NCBI GenBank assembly: GCA_029783825.1
Contig: JAREIK010002453.1
Coordinates: 19,863-83,862, forward strand
DNA length: 64,000 nt
Source: Sapria himalayana
Taxonomy: Eukaryota > Streptophyta > Magnoliopsida > Malpighiales > Rafflesiaceae
Direction of reading: 5' to 3'
Shown: in pieces, positions 13,324-25,058 of the stretch
Numbering within the stretch: position 1 is the first letter of the stretch
Layout: the number at the start of each line of letters is the position of its first letter
Position numbers and translations under genes: made by a program
Notes under the pieces: model-generated
The model's input: the letters and a program-made list of their open reading frames with translations, nothing else
Databases searched by the model: none
What the model was told of the DNA's origin: nothing

Positions 13324-13802
13324 TGCTCAAAATATTAGTCTTGCATATTGACACTTGAGGTCACAAATCAAAGGAAAAAGCCATAGTGATATTTCCAATC
13401 CCATGAATTTTAGCTATAGAAAGTTATAAAGAGTAGTACTCTAGCTTTAATTATTTCTAGGGTCATGAATTTTGCTCTTGAGGAATGTCCAAAGTTACAA
13501 TCATTCCTAGTGCGATTACTTTGCAATATAAAGATAAAATGCACAAGCTATGGTCATATTCAATACTGTGACCCAGTATTATAGTGATTAAATATGTATT
13601 CATGATCATTCTTAGCACCATCACAATATGTTCAACAGAGAGACACAAGTTATGACATATTCTCATCGATATAATTTTGTGTTCTAGAGACAAAATACAC
13701 AATTATGACCATTGCTAATGCTACAATAATCTAAAAGCAAGAAAGAGACTGAATCCATAACTCACCCCTTGAGTTATGGAAAATACACACTTTATTTATC
13801 AT
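13324..13802. mobile_element. 479-bp segment present only in insert A copy 1
   Basis: Copy 2 of insert A (near 50184-50192) reads straight through from the sequence at 13323 to that at 13803. In copy 1 the extra 479 bases are bounded by ATCAT at 13319-13323 and ATCAT at 13798-13802. That fits either an insertion with a 5-bp target duplication in copy 1 or a deletion between short repeats in copy 2. The segment contains loosely repeated phrases (ATGATCATTCTTAGC-like, near 13490-13720), so it may be a degenerate minisatellite. The 79-codon reverse-strand ORF inside it reflects these repeats and is not called a gene. Confidence 0.55.
13754..13780. repeat. 11-bp stem hairpin inside the copy-1-specific segment
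   Basis: TCCATAACTCA and TGAGTTATGGA form a perfect 11-bp stem with a 5-base loop. It lies about 20 bases before the right edge of the 479-bp segment. A terminal hairpin is typical of Helitrons, but no CTRR end follows it, so that assignment is not supported. Confidence 0.7.
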
Positions 13803-15045
13803 TTAGGTACACAACTTACAAGAGACTAAAAAGCTGACTAATTTTGGCCAGCTTACCAAATACTATGCACATTAATGATTCTAAGCATAAAATACATAAA
13901 AAAACATAATTCCTAATAATTCCAAGCGCACGAATACAACTAAAATCACTTGGCATTTTCGGACTTCAGAGTTGGCATTGAGTCATTATGCGCACTGCTT
14001 CCTTTCCATTCAGATTTGTCCAAACCTTTTGGAGGAACCTGAATGATGCATCATATTAAAACTATGCAAATATAAGATTGTGCATGTGTGTGCCATGCAG
14101 CATCAAGCGTTTTCCTATGTCATTGTTATGCAATGGAATACATGTAAAAGTGAATACCCATAAATCAACAAGTCCACATCTACGGCATTTTTTCAATTCA
14201 TCCTCAGCTATGAATTCCACATTTCTTTTACTCCAATGATCCTCAAAAGGGTAACTCTTGGGTTAGAATGCTTCCTCCTCAAGCTCCAAGAAGTGGCTGT
14301 ATGTTGTACCGACAAAATATCAAAATTTATGCATGCATCAGTGTGCATGTGTGATGAGGTCCATCTCATGGTCTAATTATCTACGCGTACAACCAAGCTA
14401 GAATACAAGTAAAATTACAAAATGCTATAAAGATGGGTCTTCTACCCACGGGAGTGTAGCATTGCCTAATGTGTATTTACAAAATGCATTAGTTGGCCCC
14501 ACTTAGAGATACTCATGGGTCTAGTTGCCCTCATTGCATGTTACATAGAGAACGCACAAGATTGGGTGTGTCAGTATGTCATGATCCGTCTCTACAAGTA
14601 TATGGTGCATACAAAGTCCAAAATACAAATAAGACTGCAAACATAAACTACTAGTCTGTATCTTCCGCTCCAGTTTGGCAGGTCTGGACTCCATTGCTTA
14701 CTGACCCTGCTTGGTGATGCTTCGGATTTTTCCGGCTCTCCAATTAATCATGGATTACCCGCTACTCCTGTTGTGCGATGGTTGGGTGGCCCTCTATGCT
14801 GCCTGATATGGCTAGTGGTACCCACTCCTAGCTACTCCTGGGTTTACTCCCGACCACTTTGCTCGGTCTCGTCAGTTGTTTGAATGTTATCATCCCAGTT
14901 TGCTAGTGGGACCCTCAACAAGCTGGTGGGCCATACTTCTGGCTGCTTCCAAGACTTGCTGGCCCCACTAAATGCTACACCAAAATGGACAAGAATATGT
15001 GCATGTGTGTATTGTGGTCCGTCGCTATGTGTGTGTGGTGTAGTA

Positions 15046-17003
15046 GTATCCGGGTTTAGGAGTTTAGTAATTTAAGTATTTAGGTATTTTGTGGTTTATA
15101 GGTTTTATTTAAAAAATTAAATAATAAAAAAATTAGTTTTTTGATTTTTTTCTCATTTTCAAGGTTATAACCATTGAAAATATTATAATTTTTAATTTTT
15201 TTTCAAATGTTAATACAATATTTAATTATAATAATAATAAAAATTAAATATTATGTAAATTCAATATAAATAATTTTATTGATCGATATTATAATACTAA
15301 TCATAAAATAGATTAATAAACTATTATTAATAAGATAAATATTAATTAAAATATATTTGCAAAACTTAAAACGATTCAAAATCAAATTAAAATATATTAC
15401 TAAATAATAATTTTTTGTTTTTAAATTTTTGATTCATATTATAAGCTTATAAATTTTTTTCATGAAGATAAATTATTTAAATTATATTTGTATCATTCAT
15501 AATTTTATTTTGCAATTAATATTTCTATAAAAATAAACTAATAAATAATTAAAATGAATTTAGAAATTATAATGAATACAAATAAAAATGATATTTATGA
15601 TTAATTATTTAGGGTATACCAGTTTAATGGTTTAAGTATTTAGGAGTTTAAGAGTTTAGTGATTTAAGTGTTTAGGCCATTTATTAACTTATATGTTTTA
15701 TTTAAATAATTAAATAACAAAAAAAATATTTTTCAATTTTTTTATCAATTATGAAGGTTATAACCTTTATAAATATAATAATTTTTAAATTTTTTTCAAA
15801 TGTGAATATAATATTTAGTTATAATAAATTTAATAACTATATATCATGTAAATTAAAAATAAACAATTTTATTGATAGATATTAATAAACTAAATAAAAA
15901 TATAATAATGATCAAAAAATAAATCAATAAATTATTATTTATTGATAGATATTTATATATTATTTATAAATACTTAAACCTTTAAAGATGGTTTAAATGT
16001 TTAAGTTTTTAAGGGTTTTTGGGTTTTGGGGTTTAGGAGTTTAATGAGTTAAGCGTTTAGGCATTTAGTAGTTTATAGGTTTTATATAAACAATAAAATA
16101 ACAAAAAATTTATTTGTGTGATTTTATCTCATTTTCAAAGATGATAAACTTTAAAAATATAATAATTTTTAAATTATTTTCAAATGTAAATATAATATTT
16201 ATTTATAATAATCTTAATAATTATATTTCATGTAAATTCAATATAAACAATTTTATTGATAAATATTCTAATAATGATCAAAAAATAAATTAATAATCTA
16301 TTATTAATAAGATAGATATCAATTAAAATATAATTACAAAACCTAAAATGATTCAGAAGCAATGCAAAATATATTACTATAAAATAATTTCTTGTTTTGA
16401 AAATTTTTTTTCTTTTAAAAAGTTTATCTATAATTTTTTGATGAAAAATAATTTATATAAAAATTATTTTTGTCTAGCTCAATTTATTTTGTAATTAATA
16501 TTTATATATAAATAAACAAATAAATAATTAAAATGAATATTTAAAATTATAATGAAAAAAAATGAGATTTATTAATTAATATTTAGGGATACTATTTTAA
16601 TTTAAATTAGATCTGTCTTACTAATAATTTATTTTGTAATTAATAATTTTATAAAAATAAACTGATAAATAATTAAAATAAAAATTTAAAATTATACTGA
16701 ATAAAAATTAAAATGAGATTTATGATTTATTATTAATCTATACCAGTTTAATGGAATAAGTATTTAGAGGTTTTTTCGTTTGGGAGTTTAGCAATTTATA
16801 TTTTTAGGCATTTAGTGGTTTATAGGTTTTATTTAAACAATGAAATAACAAAAAAAAATTGATATTTTTTCACATTTTCAAAGGTCATAACCTTTGAAAA
16901 TATAATACTTTTAAATTTATTTAAAAATGTGAATACAATATTTAGTAATAATAATCATTATAAGTATATATAATATAAACTAAATATAAACAATTTTATT
17001 GAT
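15046..17003 (+). repeat. Satellite array, block 3 (forward)
   Basis: Palindrome markers lie near 15163, 15756, 16141 and 16883. The first monomer has private variants (GATCGATATTATAATACT, GAAGATAAATT) that recur in reverse next to insert A copy 2, near 48.4-48.8 kb. Around 15880-16010 there is a private rearrangement (a duplicated TATTGATAGATAT segment, then TTAAAGATGGTTTAAATG), which is also found in reverse near 47.98-48.13 kb. A short partial monomer h lies near 16590-16735. The block ends at an abrupt orientation switch. Confidence 0.88.
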
Positions 17004-17015
17004 TTTAATTATTTA
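16990..17015. other. Satellite orientation switch (+ to -)
   Basis: Forward satellite stops at ...AATTTTATTGAT (to 17003). It is followed directly by reverse-oriented satellite starting TTTAATTATTTATTAATTT, from a different part of the monomer. No insert or long inverted arm separates the two, so this is a simple inversion breakpoint inside the array. Confidence 0.75.
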
Positions 17016-20000
17016 TTAATTTATTTTTATAAAATATTTATTACAAAATAAATTATGAGTGCGACAAATATAATTTAAATAATTTATTTTTAATCAAAAA
17101 ATATATATATGCATATAAAAGAAGTAAAAATTCAAAAATTAAAAATTAATATACAGTAATATATTATAGTTTAATCTTGAATCGATTTGGGTATTGTAAA
17201 TATTTTTTAATTAATATCTATCTTATTATTAATAGTTTATTAATTTAATTTTTGATCATTATTATATTATCTATCAATAAAATTGTTTATATTGAATTTA
17301 TATGATATATAATTATTTATATTAAAATAACTAAATATTGTATTCACATTTCAAAAAATTTTAAATATTACTATATTCTCAAAGGTCATAACCTATGAAA
17401 ATGAGAAAAAATTACAAATTTTTTTTTGTTATTTTATTATTTAAATAAAATCTATAAACAATTATGTGCCTAAAAACATAAATCGCTAAAGTCAAAAACG
17501 AAAAAACCTTTAAATACTTAAAATATTAAACTGGTATACATTAATAATAATTCATAAATCTCATTTTAATTTTTATTCAGTATAATTTTAAATTTTTATT
17601 TTAATTATTTATCGGTTTATTTTTATAGAAATATTAATTTAAAAATAAATTATTAGTGAGACAAATTTAATTTAAATAATTTATTTTTTATCAAAAATAT
17701 ATATATCGTTATAAAAAGAGGCAAAATTTTAAAAACAAAAATTTATTATTTAGTAATATATTTTAGTTTGATTTTGAATCATTTTAGATTTTGTAATTAT
17801 ATTTTAATTTATATCATTCTTATTAATAATAGCATATTAATTTATTTTTTATTAATTGATATCATATCTATCAATAAAATTGTTTATATTTAGTTTATAT
17901 TATATATAATTATAATGATTATTATTACTAAATATTGTATTCACATTTTTAAAAAAATTTAAAATTATTATATTTTAAAAGGTTATAATCTTTGAAAATG
18001 TGAAAAAATATCAAAAATATTTTTTTTGTTATTTCATTGTTTAAATAAAACCAATAAACCACTAAATGCCTAAAAACATAAATTTCTAAACTCCTAAATG
18101 ACAAAACCTCTAAATACTTAAACCATTAAACTATTAAACATTAATAATAATTCATAAATCTCATTTTAATATTTATTCAGTATAATTTTAAATTTTTATT
18201 TTAATTATTTATCAGTTTATTTTTATAGAAATATTAATTACAAAATAAATTATTAGTGAGACAGATCTAATTTAAATTAGACTTGTATACATAAAATAAT
18301 AAAGAATAAATCTCAATATTATTTTTTTCATTATAATTTTAAATATTCATTTTAATTATTTATTTGTTTATTTTTATATAAATATAAATTTAAAAATAAA
18401 TTATGAGTTAGACAAATATAATTTATATAAATTAATTTTCAACAAAAAAATATGGATAAACTTTTTAAAAGAAATAAAAATTTTAAAACAACAAATTATT
18501 ATATAGTAATATATTTTGATTTTTTCTGAATCATTTTAGGGTTTTTTATTATATTTTAATTGATATCCATCTTATTAATAATAGATTATTACTTTATTTT
18601 TTGATCATATTTAGAATATTTATCAATAATATTGTTTATATTGAATTTATTTGATATATAAATATAATGATTATTATAACTAAATATTGAATTCACATTT
18701 GAAAAAAATTGAAAAATTATTATATTTTCAAATGATATAACCTTGGAAAATATATAAAAATAATAAAATTAAATATTTTGTTACTTTAATTTTTAAATAA
18801 AACCTATAAACCACTAAATGCATACACTATAAAATCAGTAAACTTCTTAGGCCCGTAATGCCTAAATACACAAACAATTAAACTACTATATACTACTTAA
18901 TAATTAAGAAATCTAATTTTTATTTCAATTTATTATTATTTTAATTATTCATTTTAATTATTTATAAGTTTATTTTATAAAAATATTTATTGCAAAATAA
19001 ATTATAAGTGCGACAAATATAATTTAAATAATTTATTTTTAATCAAAAAATATATATACGCTCAAAAAATAAGTAAAATTTTAAAAATTAATTATTATTT
19101 TCCAGTAATATTTTTTACTTTAATTTTGAATCAATTTGGGTTTCGTAAATATTTTTTAATTAATATTTATCTTATTATTAATAGTTTATTAATTTAATTT
19201 TTGATCATAATTATAATATCTATCAATAAAATTGTTCATATTGAATTTATATGATATATAATTATTAAAATTATTATAATTAAAAATTGTACTCACATTT
19301 AATAAAATTTTAAATATTATTATATTGTCAAAGGTTATAACCTATGAAAATGACAAAAAATTACTAAAAGTTTTTTTGTTATTTTTTCAAAGGTTATAAC
19401 CTTCAAAAATGAGAAAAATAACAAAAATAAATTATTTATTATATCATTGTATAAATAAAACATATAAACCATTAAATGCCTAAATACATAAATTTCTTAA
19501 CTCCTTAACCCCGATGCCCTTAAATACCTAAACCTTTAAACTCTTAAACCTTAAATATAATTTAAATAATTTATAGAACTATTAATTACAAAATAAATTA
19601 TGAGTCACAAATATAATTTAAATAATATATTTTTAACAAAAAAATATATAAGCTTATAAAATGATGCAAAAACTAAAAAAAAATTATTATTTAGTAATAA
19701 ATTTTACTTTGATTTTGAATCATTTTAGGTTTTTGAATTATATTTTAATTTATATCTATCATATTAATAATAGTTCTTAATTTATTTTTTGATAATTGAT
19801 ATAATATTATCAATAAAATTGTTTATATTTAGTTTATATTATATATAGTAATAATTACTATTATTACTAAATATTGTATTCACATTTTAAAAAATTTTAA
19901 AATTATTATATTTTCAAATGTTATGACATTTGAAAATTTGAAAAAATATTAAAAATAAAATTTTTATTATTTAATTATTTAAATAAAAGTTATAAACCAT

Positions 20001-22444
20001 TAAATGCCTAAATACTTAAATCAATAACTTCTAAATCTCGAAATCCCTAAATAGATAAATTTTTAAAAAAAGGTATATCCTAAATAATATATAATAAATT
20101 TCATTTTTATTTTTTTCATTATAATTTTAAATATTCATTTTACTTATGTATTTTGTTTATTTTTATATAAATTTTAATTTCAAAATAAATTATAAGTAAG
20201 ACAAATATAATTTATATAAATTATTTTTCAACAAAAAAATATAGATAAACTTATTAAAAGAAAAAAATTAAAATCAAAAAATTATTATATAGTAATATAT
20301 TTTATTTTGTTTCTGAATCATTTTAGATTTTGTAATTATATTTTAATTGATATCTAACTTATTAATAATAGATTATTAATTTATTTTTTGATCATTATTA
20401 GAATATTTATCAATAAAAATATTTATATTTAATTTATATGATATATAGATTTAATAATTATTATAACTAAATATTGTATTCACTTTTGAAAAAAATTTTA
20501 AAATTATTATATTTTTAAATGAAATAACCTTTAAACATGTGAAAAAACAAAAAAAATATTTTATTTTATTATTTATTTGTTTAAATAAAACCTATAAATC
20601 ATTAAATGCCTAAATACTTAAATCACTAAACTACAAAATCCCGATACTGCTATATAGATAATTGTTTAAACGGGTTGACCCTAAATAATAATTAATAAAT
20701 CTCATTTTTATTTGTTTTCATTATAATTTAAAAAAATTATTTTGATTGTTTAGTTTTTTCTTTATATATATATATTTATTATAAAATAAATTATGAGTTA
20801 AAAATATAATTTAGAAAATTATTTTTCATCAAAAAATAGATAAGCTTATAAAAAGAATAAAAATTTAAAAACAAATAATTAATATTAAGTAATATATTTT
20901 GCTTTGCTTCTGAATCATTTTATGTTTTGATATTATATTTTATGTAATATCAATCTTATTCATAATAGATTTTTAATTAATTTTTTGATAATTATTAGAA
21001 TATCTATCAATAAAATTGTTTATATTGAATTTATATGATATATAATTTTTATGATTATTATAAATAAATATTTATTCCCTTTTGAAAAAAATTTAAAAAT
21101 TATTATATTTTCAAAGGTTAAAACCTTTGAAAATATCAAAAAATAATAAAAATAATTTTTTTTTATTTTTTTTTTAAATAAAACCTATAAACCACTAAAT
21201 ACATACACAGTTAAATCAGTAAACTACTAAACCACCTAATGCCTAAATACATAAACCATTAAACTGCTATATACTACTTAATAATTAATAATTGTAATTT
21301 TTATTTCTATTTATTATACTTTTAAATATTCATTTTAATTATTTATTAGTTTATTTTTATAGAAATATGTATTACAAAAAAAGAATGAGTGTGACAAATA
21401 TAATTTAATTAATTTATTTTTAATAAAAAAAATATACGCTATAAACGAAGTAGAAATTTAAAAATTTAAAATTTTTACAAAGTAATATATTTTACTATAA
21501 TTTTGTATCAATTTGGGTTTCATAAATATTTTTTAATTAATATCTATCTTTTTATTAAAAGTTTATTAATTTAATTTTTGATCATTTTTATATTATCTAT
21601 CAATAAAATTATTTATATTGAATTTATATGATATATAATTTTTAATATTATTAAAACTAAATATTGTATTCACATTTCAAAAAATTATAAATTTTATTAA
21701 ATTTTCAAAGGTTGTAACCTATAAAAATTATAATGAATTATAGAAATTTTTTATGTTATTTTATTTTTTTATATAAAACCTATAAACAACTAAATGCCTA
21801 AAAACATAAATCACTAAACTCCTAACGGCAAAACATCTAAATACTTAAACTATTAAACTGGTATACATTAATAATAAACTTAAATCTCATTTTAATTTTT
21901 ATTTAGTATAATTTTAAATTTTCATTTTAATTATCTATAAGTTTTTTTATAGAAATATTAATTAGAAAATAAATAATTAGTGGGACGGATCTAATTTAAA
22001 TTAAACCAGTATCCCTAAATAATAAATAATAAATACTAAATCTCATTATTTTTTATTATAATTTTAAATATTTATTTTAATTATTTATTTGTTTATTTAT
22101 ATATAAATATTAATTACAAAATAAATTATGAGTTAGACAAATATAATTTATATAAATTATTTTCCATAAAAAAAATACATAAATTTATTAAAAGAATAAA
22201 AAATTCAAAAACAAAAAATTATTATATAGTAATATATTTTTCTTTGCTTCTGAATCATTTTAAGTTTTGAAATTATATTTTAATTAATATCTATCTTATT
22301 ATTAATGGATTATTAAGTTATTTTTTGATAATATAAGAATATTTATCAATAAAATTGTTTATATAGAATTTATATAATATATAAATATAATGATTAGTAT
22401 AACTAAATATTGTATTCACATTTGAAAAAAATTTAAAAATTATT

Positions 22445-22476
22445 ATATTTTCAAAGGTTATAACCTTTGAAAATAT
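22445..22476. repeat. Perfect 32-bp palindrome (longest example seen)
   Basis: A spacer-free inverted repeat centred between 22460 and 22461; 16 bases pair perfectly on each side. It is the central palindrome of the monomer that carries hAT-1 about 70 bases downstream. Confidence 0.95.
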
Positions 22477-22536
22477 CAAAAAATAATAAGAATAAATTTT
22501 TTCTTATTTTATTTTTTAAATAAAACCTATAAACCA

Positions 22537-22544
22537 CTAAATGC
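22537..22544. repeat. hAT-1 target-site duplication, left copy (CTAAATGC)
   Basis: CTAAATGC lies directly before the left terminal inverted repeat and is repeated exactly at 26740-26747. Unoccupied monomers in this window (for example near 27320) contain a single ACTAAATGC followed by ATACAC, so the duplication is real and not just a product of the local 8-bp periodicity. Confidence 0.9.
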
Positions 22545-22729
22545 TAGGGGTGCTCATGGGATGGGATGGGATGGGGATTAGAAATCTCCAGTCCCTTCCC
22601 ACAGTTCGGAGATTTTTTTTTGAAGATCCAGACCCGTCCCATAGGTTGAAAATATCGAAATGGGACGGGTTGTAGATCCGGGATTTTTGGTAGGAGAAAA
22701 CGGTTCCGGGATGGAAAGGAGTTCGGACA

Positions 22730-22776
22730 TTTTTTTCAATTTATTTTTTTCAATTTATTTTTTTTAATTTATTTTC
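22730..22776. repeat. Triplicated ~15-bp T-rich unit in hAT-1 left end
   Basis: Three tandem units of the type TTTTTTTCAATTTATT lie here. The aligned position in hAT-2 (near 32337-32353) has one unit. This is a small copy-number change since the two copies separated, and it has no coding role. Confidence 0.8.
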
Positions 22777-24380
22777 TTCAAACCAGCTAAGTTAGTTCAT
22801 ATTGAAACCTTTTATTGTACCATTTATCATTCCTTAGTTATGTATCTTTCAAACTCAAATTGGGCCAATTTTGTGTTGTCAATTAGGCTGAATACCATAA
22901 TAGAGTTCCATTATCTTATCAAAAGTTTTGATGTGCAGAAAAGGATAGAATTGTTAAATAGAACGGGACCAAGTTGTGTTCTTAATTTGGTTCTTGGTTT
23001 TGTCACAAGTTGGCTTTGTTCAGCCGATTGAAAGTTAACCATATTAGCAATACTACATTTTTTTAACAATTACTTAAAAATATTAAGGAATAGCTAAAGA
23101 TGACCACAAACATTGGTAGTAGCAATTACTACTTAAGTAATTGATAAAATAAGGCAGCATGATATAACAAAAAAAAATACAACTAATAACAACCATGATA
23201 ATAATCATTTCAAAGGTCCATCCCATAACAGCAAGGAAAATCCAAACCCAATTAATTATCTCTTCTACTACTCCTCCCCTTTCTTCCTCCACTGTAGAAG
23301 GAGAACCAAAGATGAAAACGTGTTAATCATGCAGACATAAATTTCTAAGATGAAAGAGTAATAAAAAAACAAAATATTACCTTATAAAATTTAATACACC
23401 CATTCAAAATTTAGTTGGCCAACTATAGTTGGAATAATATTTGAATCTTGTGACCCCTCAAAAAATTTTAATTGAACCATATTTTTATTGAATTGAATAA
23501 TTAAAATAAGTAAAAGTGAAATTAAAATTTACAAGATTTGTATACTAACCTGATTCATTATCATCAAAGTCTTGAACAAATTCTTCAATTTCAATAGGTT
23601 TGTTTGAGCTTCTCAACCAATCTTGTAGAAATATGAGAACTTCAGCTGTAATAGGTGTTAAAGAACTCCTAAATTTATCTAAAGTTCTCCCCCCAGTGCT
23701 AAATGTAGATTAGAAGGCCACAGTAAATGCTTGGATAGCAAATACATTCTTTTCTACATTTGCCAAAGAAGGATACCTAATCTCATTTACCTTCCACTAG
23801 TTTAGAAGATCAAAATCAATTCTATTTTTTTCAAGTTTGTCCTACAAGTACCTATCCAACTCTTCCAAAGCTGTAACTTCTTGTTCTTTCTCCAATTCAA
23901 CAAAAAAATCATCAAAATAAGTATCACTACCATCAAAGAATTCATCATTTTTTTTCACACAGTAGAAGAGAAATCATCTTCTTTTGATTCATCTTCATTT
24001 AAATCTTTATAATCATCCAGCAACTCATTTAAAGCATTAATAAACTTTTTCACCAAATTTCGACCAATTCTTCTCCATAATGCTAAGTGTACTTAACCTT
24101 GATATATTTGAACTTATATCTAGGATCCAACACTACTGCTACAAAAAAGCATAATATTTGTTGACTGAAGAGAACACCAATATTTGTTCAATTTATGCCT
24201 CATTTTCATACCCATTTCAGACACTATTGTATCTCTACAATTTTCACAAAGCTCAATTTTTTTCAAAATTCGAATAATCTCAAGAAAATAAACACTAGAG
24301 GTAGAATATTATGAGCCAGATAATTTACAAGTTACCTCATAAAAAGTTTTCAAGAAACGAGCTAAAATTTTGGCGTTTGT

Positions 24381-24836
24381 TCAGACTCTCTCAGTTGGAA
24401 CGTTTGAACCGAACTCCTTCAAAAACCTTTTGTCTTTGTCCTCCAACTTATCAAATTCTTTTTGATATTTTATATCAGTTGGTAGCATCAAATATGTTGA
24501 ATTCCATCTTGTAGGACAATCTAATTGCAATGAAGATCCATATGTCAAGTTTGCTTCTTCAACACATAACTTAAACATATCAAATCTTTTAGGACTGCTC
24601 CTCACATATTTCACCACACCTCTAATTTTTTGAATAGCACCCTCAACTACTGCAATGCCATCTCTGACAATTAAGTTTAGGATATGAGCACAACATCTCA
24701 TATTAAAATTCTCGCCTCTCAAAGGTTCTACACTTTTCTTCACAAGCCTTTTTGTCAATTGTTTAACCTCAACATCATTATTTGATGCATTGTCAATAGT
24801 AATGCACTTCATCTTTCTCAAGCCCCATTCATTCAT
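24381..24836 (-). CDS. hAT transposase catalytic-core fragment (151-codon open segment)
   Basis: The longest surviving open piece of the hAT-1 transposase, and the strongest coding signal in the window. It covers the middle RNase H-like part, with TIDNASNND at residues 13-21 (the region of the second catalytic Asp in hAT proteins), CCAHILNLIVRDG at 48-60 and DCPTRWNST at 106-114. Its first Met is internal to the ancestral protein and its end is a decay stop, so it is not an independent gene. hAT-2 retains only the part beyond this segment. Confidence 0.85.
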   Translation of the reverse strand: MNEWGLRKMKCITIDNASNNDVEVKQLTKRLVKKSVEPLRGENFNMRCCAHILNLIVRDGIAVVEGAIQKIRGVVKYVRSSPKRFDMFKLCVEEANLTYGSSLQLDCPTRWNSTYLMLPTDIKYQKEFDKLEDKDKRFLKEFGSNVPTERV

Positions 24837-24842
24837 TTAAAA

Positions 24843-25058
24843 CTAAATAGCATTTCTAATATTAACTCTAGAATGACTTTTAATTACACAAAAGTTCAAA
24901 AGCCTTTGATGCATATTCCATTGAAAATCAATGAAATGAACAGTCAAACATATATAAGACAAATTTTGAATGCTAGTCCAAGTGTCGGTAGTCAATGAAA
25001 CTCTACAACAGTGAGATGATATGCTATCAAATAATTTCTTTTTTTCCTTCACAAACAA
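24843..25058 (-). pseudogene. hAT transposase N-proximal fragment (71-codon open segment)
   Basis: Immediately upstream in the sense of the transposase, separated from the 151-codon piece by a stop and a 6-base gap. It contains VSLTTDTWTS followed by VHFID, both typical of the start of the hAT catalytic domain. The preceding bases, in a shifted frame, continue the family pattern (EFKEFCKVVSLNLKF-like near 25140-25090), which shows a frameshift just upstream. Confidence 0.8.

Larger units (their letters stand above)
12784..15045 (+). mobile_element. Insert A copy 1: unidentified 2.26-kb dispersed element (solo-LTR-like)
   Basis: A block of ordinary base composition interrupting the satellite. 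A second copy lies in opposite orientation at 48941-50722. Aligning the two copies by eye places the ends at TGTTCCTCTC... and ...GTGTAGTGCAACA (copy 1 reads GTGTGGTGTAGTA), which resembles the TGTT...AACA termini of an LTR. No internal polyprotein, primer-binding site or long ORF is visible, so a solo LTR is possible. Against this, no target-site duplication can be found and roughly 80 bases of satellite appear to be missing at the site. The longest ORFs (63 and 79 codons) are not conserved between copies. Identity is unknown. Confidence 0.55.
17004..22544 (-). repeat. Satellite array, block 4 (reverse), upstream of hAT-1
   Basis: Palindrome markers lie near 17384, 17981, 18733, 19333, 19392, 19919, 20518, 21118, 21711 and 22456. 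The two markers only 59 bases apart (19333 and 19392) show a recombination joint between two monomers. Partial monomer h occurs near 18255-18290 and 21985-22015. From about 19.5 kb onward the monomer order matches 29.1-32.15 kb with a constant offset of about 9.6 kb, including private variants such as CCCTATATAGAT-type units (near 20650 and 30260). The block ends in the target-site duplication of hAT-1. Confidence 0.9.

Noticed and set aside
13463..13702. 79-codon reverse-strand ORF in insert A copy 1
   Set aside because: It lies in the 479-bp segment absent from copy 2, reflects internal DNA repeats, and shows no recognisable protein motif.
13754..13802. Helitron 3' end (hairpin near a terminus)
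   Set aside because: No CTRR terminus follows the hairpin, the insertion is not between A and T in the expected way, and no TC start is found at the other edge.
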